From Hysterium pulicare CBS 123377 (Eukaryota; Ascomycota; Dothideomycetes; Hysteriales; Hysteriaceae): a DNA stretch of 64,000 nt. Shown piece after piece: positions 56,885-64,000 of the stretch (the stretch's first letter is position 1; every line of letters starts with the position of its first letter). A program made the position numbers and the translations under genes. The stretch lies in assembly GCA_000467715.1 (NCBI GenBank), contig AJFK01000478.1:1-64000 (forward strand), read 5' to 3'. The notes under the pieces are model-generated. The model did not search any database. It was not told the DNA's origin and saw nothing but the letters and a program-made list of their open reading frames with translations.

Positions 56885-59264
56885 TTTTTTGATGTTTAAT
56901 GAGGCCGATTGACTACTTGGAGTCAGATTCTGGTGGGTGAGTGTAGAGGAAAAGAAGGTAGGGAAAGGGGGTTTATATATTTCAAAGAGGAGGGTTTACC
57001 GCTATTTGTGGTCACATGGGGCAGAATCGGTCGGCATTGTTAAAGAGGTGTTCGTGGGTGCTTTGCTCAGAATGGTCTTCAGCCTCGTTAGGGAATGATG
57101 AACTGCTTCATTGACATGGCGGTGGTCAAATCCCAAGTTTCGACTTACAACTTTCCCAGCACGACGAGCATGGATCTCGCACATAAGTTTGTTTTCGGAC
57201 CGCAAAGCATTAATGACCTTTGCAAACTGGTCTGAAGCTGAAGCATAGCAGCCTTTTCAGACCGTGTATGGTCAATGAGCTTAGTGTAGCGGACTTCTTA
57301 GAGACGCCGAATCTCCCCACGGCATCGAAGAAATTTGCATATCCATTTGTTCTAGAGACAAAGGCTACTTCAAGGCCGACACAAGTAAGTGAGAAGAGGA
57401 AGGAGGCGTAGGGAAGGAGGCCTTATATATTTAGAAAGAAGGTAGTTCACCCCCATTCCGAGGTCATGTGTCCCATAATGACCATGATTTTAATGTTAAG
57501 GGTGTTAGTCAGACGCATCGCTGAGCACGACTAAGGGATACAAACTTCAGCATCGTCAGTAAGTGATGAATTGCTTCATTGACATGACGGAAGCTAAAAC
57601 CCAACTATCAATTCATAACTTCCCCAACACAACCAGTATAGAACACTTCAGAGTAAGTTTTTGGGTCCCAAAGCATAAATTTCTGATTCATATCCATATG
57701 AAGCTCGACCAAGAGGCAAGGCTACCACACGCCATACAGTGGCTGTAGCCTTGGGTCTTAGGTGCTCGATAACCTCGCTATACTAGGCTTTACAACAGCC
57801 AAACCACCCAAAGCATGGTTTGTTTAACAAGCCACTTTGGGAAGTACCCGCACTACAAGTCCGACAGTGGTGAGTGAGTAGAGGAGAAATGCAAGGAGGG
57901 GCGTTTATATATTCGAAAAATGGAGAGTTCACCGCCATCTCGGGGTCACATGTTCCTTCTCCTCGAATAGGTGCTAGTCAGATGCATCTCTGAGCGTCAC
58001 TAGGTTCTAAGACCTTCATCATCGTTAAAGAATGATCGTCGGCTTCAGTTTTTCGGATCGCAGTCCCACCTCTTTCGTGGAACCCTACTTTCGGATGCGT
58101 GGCCCTTCGAAAGTCCCCAGATCCGACAGCCATGTAGGGATCCTAGGCTTTTGGTTCCAAGGCATCGGTTGACCCGGATACCGTATTGATCTCGAAGAGG
58201 CAAGATCCACCATGGAACATGAAGAAAGAGTGTTTGAGCACGATGCCTTCAATTCTTGATGACTGTCATGGGGTGCGGCCACCAATTGCCAAACCAACCC
58301 ACCATGGGCCACATATTCGGATTTCAAACCATTGCAGCAGAATTTCCAGAATGTATGGACACCTTGTTACAGAAGCAACTCTCCGCAGACCATTTCCAGG
58401 ATGCGAAGTTCCATTTATGGTGGAACATAGACTGGAGAGCCTGGCATGATTTGGCATTCAACTGCCCGAGAGATTGCTATGACGTGCTCCTGATTCTGTG
58501 ACGAGGAAATATCGCCCGATGTTCAAGACTTCCGTGTGTGAGAATTAGAAGAGGAGGGAGAGAAGGTTTATATATGCGAGAGAAGGGCAGATCACCGGTA
58601 GCGCGTGGTCAGGTGTCACATATCAGGTCCGGAATAAGTAGCGATATGTTCTTGACGCTCTACTCTGTATACTCCACTTTGTATCCATTGCGGTACGGAA
58701 TATGCAGGAAGAAGCTTGAACACTGAGGTCTACGGACCCTCCTAGATCTGATAGTGAGCATTATTATTGCTGGAAAAGTGGCTCATCTTCTTCGTCATTG
58801 GAAAATGAGCACCGCCATCATCACGCAGCACCACCCCACAAACCCCTTCTTCCCTCCGCAAAAGCCCCATACCAATCCGTCATGGAGCTCTTCCTTGAAT
58901 GCTTTTGATCCGAAACCATCGCACCAACGAGGATCTCAATACGAACACCCGCCGCAGAAGCAGACCCGACACAAGCATGCTGATAGTCTATAGCTGAGTG
59001 TTTCAAGTGGTCCATGATACCGCTTGGTAAAGTGTTGGTATCGGACCTTCCAAGTTCACCGTATGGAGACTAGGACGCTTTTGAAGAGAGCAAGCGCCCG
59101 GTGTCCAGGACTTCCGTTTGTGAGAAGTAGGGAAGGGTGGAGGGGGGTTTATATATTCGGAGGGTGGTTGAGTTCACGTTATTCGGGTGGTGGTGGGTCA
59201 TCTGATTTCCTCCGTAGCTGCAAGCGCTTGAGGGCTTGTAGAAGTTTACAGAAACTTTTGACAT
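56885..59264 (-). repeat. Tandem array of five diverged promoter-bearing units
   Basis: Read on the minus strand, five units share a core: CATGTGACC-like, 31-33 bases upstream of TATATAAAC in four of five, with GGTGAAC between, then a C/T-rich leader ending in CTCAC. The TATA cores lie at plus coordinates 56971-56979, 57421-57429, 57903-57911, 58566-58574 and 59147-59155, so unit spacing is 450, 482, 663 and 581 bases. Bodies are strongly diverged but partly alignable: LGFDHRHVNEAVHHSLTRLK (about 57060-57150) against LGFSFRHVNEAIHHLLTMLK (about 57540-57610). Two bodies end in the same peptide, AQRCV or AQRCI, and stop (57509 and 57978), 70-80 bases before the next TATA box. Stops inside the second body suggest decay. 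It resembles an old tandem gene family of unknown kind. Confidence 0.72.
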
Positions 59265-59866
59265 CGGTGGAGAGCCCCAGATCTGTCACTTCTGCCTTGA
59301 ACAGTGACTGGGAAAGATTCAAATACAATGAAGATACAATAAATAAAAAATTCCTACAGCCTAGAGTTATAAGCTCATGTGTCGCTCATTGTATTGGTTG
59401 CAAGTGCATCCAACGTCGCCGTTACTCATGAACCATGTAGTCATGGTGGATTCGTGGATAATTAGTTTAGATGTGTTCCGATATTGATGTACAGAATTTA
59501 CAAAGTGTGCATAAGTTTCACCGATTCGTTAAAGGTAATAGTGATAGTAGATGAAGAAGCATGGTTGTGGTCGCAATCCGTAAATAGAGATAGTCCGTGC
59601 ATATCGATTATGTAACGTAGACGAACTTCATTGCGAAGACGATTCCCAGCCATCGACAGCACCGCGGTCGAGTATCTCTTCGACATATCACACCTCAATT
59701 ATGGTAGCTATAAACATCTTGGAAGCTCACAAGAGGAGAAGAAGTCTGATCAATTCTTGGGGCGAGCCTGGACGCCGGTAACTGGGCGACGTAAGTTTGG
59801 AAGATTAGGCTTCTTTCCCACATACTCCTGGACTTTCGGAAAGCATCAGAGTCTGTTCCCCAGACC
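59265..59866. other. Intergenic region after the array
   Basis: A/T-rich near 59310-59370 with an AATAAATAAAA run. A plus-strand frame from 59631 overlaps the next gene in another frame and has no recognisable content. Confidence 0.4.
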
Positions 59867-61473
59867 GTGCTCAGTATGCCGCCAACATTCGGAAGAAAGG
59901 CGTTCGACGAGTCCACTGGGCAGATATTCATGGAAACGACGACTAAGGAGCGATCTATGATTCCTCGTTGGCTACAGTTTAGGAGAGGAAGAGCGGTGGA
60001 TCCAAAATATCATATCCATTCAGATTTTGGGACGGAGACGCTAAGAGCCACCGCTTTACGCTACGTTCTATGGAATATCGACAGCATTACAGATGAAACT
60101 CTGGAATTTGTCCCCTGGCTAATTGCGAAGGAAATAATAGACGAATTGATTCGATCGTAAGTTTGCAAGGGGATTTCCTGATTATTTGAGCTTAGCCTCT
60201 GCACCGAGAGCATAACCCCATCTTTTGTATCGTCCCCGGATCTTCGAGTCCTCCCAAGATAGAATTGTCCTTACTTTGAGAGTTACGCAGACATACCTGG
60301 ACAGTGAAAACCTGGGAGCTCTTTGCTAGAGCATACCCAAACGAGACCTTGCATCAATACACCTTACATATACGGACCAATCGGGGCGAAGATCTTTCTG
60401 AACTAGGATCAATCAACCGCTACCTCTCAGGCTTGAAGTTCGATGTCATTACAAACCTTTGCATTCGACACATGAACTTTAACGAAGACGCGATGATGGC
60501 GATAGCAAGGCTTCCAAATCTCGCAGTTCTTGCGCTTGAACAAGAACGCTTGACGGGACATGGCCTGCATTCGGAATCTCTAAACGACAGATTCTTCCGA
60601 AACTGGGCCCGGTTTGTGGTCGAAGGTAGATACCTGTCGCACCTCAAGGTTCTGATGCTGCGCCGATTTGCGCTCCACTCGACAGGCCTGAAACACTTCA
60701 CCAATTTCCCCTCTCTTAGCCTTTATAACATCGAAGGCTGGATGTCTGCAGGGAATGAGAAAGTCGGGTGTGAGAATTGGTGTCAATTACCACTCGGAAG
60801 GTAAGCGGAATCCCGTGCGTCTTTTACATTTTAGTGCACCAACAAGATGCATGTGACTATCGATGCCATTGGAGTCGGCGACACCTTCAAGGCTTGCGGC
60901 ACTTTTTCTTAGCTGAAATCCTTCCACCCCTTGTCCTAGTGACATGTGGTCTCGAATGTAAGCGGTGTAGGGCACTCCGATGCGGAATGCATCTTATCCA
61001 TACCGTCTTGTTCAGGTTCGTTTGAGATTGTACGAGTCATTTGCATCTGCAGAAAGCATCATTTGATCGCTGATACACATAACGACAGTGCTGACCATAA
61101 CATCAGGCAACCGCAACAATGGGATCCAGAAGTGACCTGGGAAGACGAAATGATTGGATTGCGTGAGAAATTCAGGCAGTATTACGAACATGGCTGTGAA
61201 TATATGCCTCGCGCCGCACCAGAACTTGCAAGGCCGAAGCCCGCAGAGCTTAGCATCATTTATGGTGTTAAGAACTCTCATTTCTCACGGTCTGCCACTT
61301 CCGTATGGTTTAAAAAGGTAGCGACAGAGACAGTATTCGAACAGGATGCAAGCATGCTTGGTCAAGAAAAAACGGAAAAGATCGAATCCAAAGACGGACC
61401 TCCAAATAAAAGAAGAAAAGTTCGGGCTGGAAGACAGAAAGGCATTGATGCTCTCCTTGGGGGCTTTCAATAA
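59867..61473 (+). CDS. F-box/LRR-like fungal protein, uncharacterised
   Basis: The N-terminus reads MLSMPPTFGRKAFDESTGQI, SMIPRWLQFRRGRAVDPKYH, then LRATALRYVLWNIDSITDET, LEFVPWLIAKEIIDELIRS. After an intron (GTAAGT from 60160, acceptor just before 60302) follow TWELFARAYPNETLHQYTLH, a leucine-rich segment (FDVITNLCIRHMNFNEDAMM, LPNLAVLALEQERLTGHGLH) and YLSHLKVLMLRRFALHSTGL. This looks like a fungal family with a variant F-box-like helix pair and leucine-rich repeats. The last exon (about 61105-61473) reads WEDEMIGLREKFRQYYEHGC and ends PPNKRRKVRAGRQKGIDALL-GGFQ. The basic KRRKVRAGRQK may be a nuclear signal. Exon structure between 60800 and 61100 is unresolved. The start could also be the ATG at 59876. 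Confidence 0.68.
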
Positions 61474-61853
61474 GCGTCCTTTTGTCTTTCGTCAAGCGTG
61501 GTCCTGTGTCTGAAAAGTAGAGTAACAGTCGAGCAGCCGGAGAGGTACTGAGTCAATCCCTTGAGAATCATAAACCTGGTTTCGGCTTTGTACCAAAGGG
61601 AGGCTGTCATTCCTTCCCTAGCAAGCATGGGATATACCTATCTATGTAATATTTGGCTAAAGAGCACATGAATGATATGATCAAGCTGGGGAAAGGGCCT
61701 AGAACTTGCCCAGAGTCTGACTTCCTCGACCAAGAAGGCATTCCCCTTTAGACAACTGCTGTGGCCAAATGGGTACAGATAACGAGCCAGCAGCGGTCGC
61801 ATGAAAATTCATTGGAGCATTTGATTAATACTCTGAGTGGTGCATTATTCTCG
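61474..61853. other. Intergenic region between convergent genes
   Basis: This is the shared 3' flank of the F-box/LRR-like gene and the prefoldin gene. Nothing else is seen. Confidence 0.5.
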
Positions 61854-62735
61854 TCAGTCATTTGGCGATGAAGCTTTGTTCCCCGCTATTGAGTCCTGTT
61901 GTTCGGTTCTCTCTTTCCTCCGTTCGGCAACATCCCAGTTGTACACCCTCGCAGTGGCTACCTCTAGCGTCTAAGAAAGATTAGCTTAAATCCAGTAAAA
62001 CAATGCCAAGTGCCTTCATCAGCATACCGTGATCTGCTCCCTCAGAAAGTCCATGTCCTCTTCACATGTTGCTAGGCTCTGTTTTGCCGTCGAGAGTTTT
62101 GAATTCAGTAATTCCTCTGCTTCTGGAATAGGGTATGCAAGCATGACGTTTGCCTAGAAACACAAATTAGCAAATTTGTTCCTTGACTGGTAAATATATG
62201 CGGTGACTATACTCCAAGCCAAAGAAAGACTTCCTCTGTTGGTGGAACCTCCGCCTTTGCGAATAGTGTATCGTTCAATTCGAATGTTGTCTCAATCGGA
62301 TCAGACCCCGGCTGTTGCCACGAATTATTAGGAACGGTCTTAGAAGCTAATGATAGTCTCCACGAACCTCCCGAGTCTTGAGAAAGCGAACTGTTTCCAA
62401 AGTCTTTTGGATATCCGGGATTTTGTCCTTGAGCCCCGCAGCCCTCCTTTGAGTATTCACTTCCATAAACTGGTATTTTCTGCATTTGTGTCATTCAGGG
62501 CGAAGCATTGGTATACTCGCGGTGACATGGTACGTACGATATCATCTCTCGGAAGCTGTTAAGGGTTTTCTCGACCTCGGCGCGTGAGCTAACGTAGTCT
62601 TCGACCTTGTCGACGAATGGAGCGTAGGGAATGCCTCGAGGGTTTGCAGGCGCATCATTGCTACTTTGAATTGTTAGAGTATGTAGTTAAGAATATAGCT
62701 AGGCCTTACCTTGCTGCATTTGCTGTAGAGGCCAT
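61854..62735 (-). CDS. PAC10: Prefoldin subunit 3
   Basis: Prefoldin delivers nascent actin and tubulin to the CCT chaperonin; subunit 3 (Pac10/VBP1) is one of its two alpha-type subunits. The start MASTANAAS is split by an intron from NDAPANPRGIPYAPFVDKVE. Then DYVSSRAEVEKTLNSFREMI|S, KYQFMEVNTQRRAAGLKDKI, PDIQKTLETVRFLKTRE, ETTFELNDTLFAKAEVPPTE, EVFLWLG|ANVMLAYPIPEA and DMDFLREQIT|TLEVATARVY follow, ending NWDVAERRKERTEQQDSIAG NKASSPND at TGA 61854-61856. Two coiled-coil helices flank the beta-hairpin part in the alpha-prefoldin order. Five short introns are inferred. Length is about 195 residues, normal for the family. None of the key blocks is missing. Confidence 0.94.
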
Positions 62736-64000
62736 TTGAAAGCTTCAATGGAGGAGAGTCCAGAAACAAACTCGGCGAATTATCGCGATGTCATTTTCTA
62801 GGTTTGCGTAGTTTGCAAGACGCACGCGCCCGGAGCGGAACTTGGCTCCGTATCATGCACTGAGCGGAATGTTTTCGGAGCACTTTAGCTGCCAAGATCT
62901 TCCGCTCGGAAACCCACTCCGTAACGTTCACAGGGATCTTCGCTATTGGGAGCAGTCAAACTTTGGACAAAATAGATGACTTCATTACTTCCCGTCCCCA
63001 AGAACAGCCATCCCTGGGGAGCCTGGAAGCAACCTTAATCTAACCTCGCAGTGCCGGCCAACGCTGAACTCCTGGATGTCGCGATAACAACCATGAACCA
63101 TAATACAGCAATTATAAGCACAGTCCCGACGTGGTTCAATATGTAAAATGCAGGTGAGAAGATTTTTGCAGCTAAACGAAAGCGCAGACTGATTCGATTG
63201 TGCGCCTGGTCGATGGCCGGCAAGCAATCCGCAGTCCACTCCCGCCAAGCCTCATTCACCGGACTGCACTTCAACGTTCAACGTCTACCGCTTCAAACCA
63301 TGTCACACAACTCGCATATACGAATGACGGTGATCGATCTCCGTGACTTAATCAAGAAGTTCCGCAACTTCTCTATCCATTTCGCTTCGGAGACGCGTAC
63401 GATGAGCAGTTCGGCAGCAATCAGCAATCTAAAACCAACACTCGTCGCAGCCCATCTCTTGCAGAAAGAAGGCCACCACACGAATTTGGAATCCTCGCCA
63501 AAGACAAGCAAAACAAGATATCGATGCTGTCGATCTTTCATCCAGCCGCAGCCGAGACACTAAGACCGGCCCTCCACCTATTCTCCGGAGGCGCTAACCT
63601 CAACGCATCCTGGCTTCTTCTCACTACGCAAAGTCTCGCATTTTCTGCTTCTTTAAGCTTTTGGCGATACGCTATTGGAAACTAAGACACGGATCTCGAA
63701 GCCTCCTGCCGCCGGTTCTGTCTTTGACATCATCCCGAAGGAATCCTCTCAAACGCTAGCTTCAAGCATGCCTCGTACGATGTCTAAAGACTCTCATGCA
63801 TGCAGACGGGGGCCTGAAGCGGCAGCCACGAATGTACGAGGATTCAGGGATACGAGAAGAAGTACCTGTTCGTACAGAGCCTGAAACCGGGCGCCATCAT
63901 GGCTGTCCACGCTGACCACGTAGTACGCCGATCTCTCTTATCTCTGAATTTCAAAAGCGAGATACCTTCAGGTACACTGGGATCTGCAACCCACTGCCCT
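62736..64000. other. Unassigned right edge
   Basis: About 1.26 kb without a gene I can support. Frames at 63198-63563 (+) and 63035-63274 (-, with one hydrophobic segment) have no recognisable content. A gene running off the right edge is possible; the segment near 63835-63900 could code YEKKYLFVQSLKPGAIMAVH, but without context I do not call it. Confidence 0.4.

Noticed and set aside
1-64000. CRISPR arrays, bacterial operons, rRNA genes or a complete virus-like element
   Set aside because: None was seen. Genes have introns and eukaryotic families throughout, and no reverse transcriptase, capsid or integrase motif was found.

Overview
The window is nuclear DNA of a filamentous ascomycete (Pezizomycotina). 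Genes carry many short introns of about 45-65 bases with GTRNGT donors and CTRAC-type branch sites, and several families are typical of that group: a HET-domain gene, an SAT4-type rhodopsin-like membrane protein, F-box/LRR-like proteins and an RNAi-type RNA-dependent RNA polymerase. I cannot place it below subphylum; Dothideomycetes or Eurotiomycetes are plausible. Gene ends and splice sites were read by eye from protein continuity and have not been tested against transcripts.

Layout. 0.8-6 kb: phosphatidylserine synthase (-), H/ACA snoRNP protein Gar1 (-), threonyl-tRNA synthetase (+). 7-11 kb: RNA-dependent RNA polymerase (-). 11.6-14 kb: a divergent pair of mitochondrial-type genes, an unknown 404-aa protein (-) and ClpP (+). 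14.2-18.4 kb: SMC6 (+), followed by a tandem duplication. 19-25.4 kb: an F-box protein (+) and APC2 (+). 25.9-29 kb: a decayed NAD-dependent epimerase (-) and a second F-box protein (+). 30.8-36.5 kb: folliculin/Lst7 (+), a 67-aa stress-type protein with a strong promoter (+), RPAP1/Rba50 (-). 37.3-41.5 kb: Msn5/exportin-5 karyopherin (+). 41.8-55.7 kb: HET-domain relic (+), 2OG-Fe(II) oxygenase (+), DUF726/TMCO4 hydrolase (+), ASPM-like spindle protein (-), SAT4-family membrane protein (+). 56.5-59.3 kb: a non-core island with a 46-bp palindrome and a five-copy tandem array of diverged units, each led by the same core promoter. 59.9-62.7 kb: an F-box/LRR-type protein (+) and prefoldin subunit 3 (-). 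The last 1.2 kb is unassigned.

Most of the window is conserved housekeeping: lipid synthesis, translation, snoRNA modification, genome maintenance (Smc5/6), cell cycle (APC/C, ASPM), nuclear transport, RNA polymerase II assembly and protein folding. Neighbours do not form a pathway or a biosynthetic cluster. The parts that look unusual are the promoter-bearing tandem array at 56.9-59.3 kb with its adjacent palindrome, the two consecutive micro-exons of ClpP, a GC-AG intron in GAR1, and a possible start-region disruption in the DUF726 gene.
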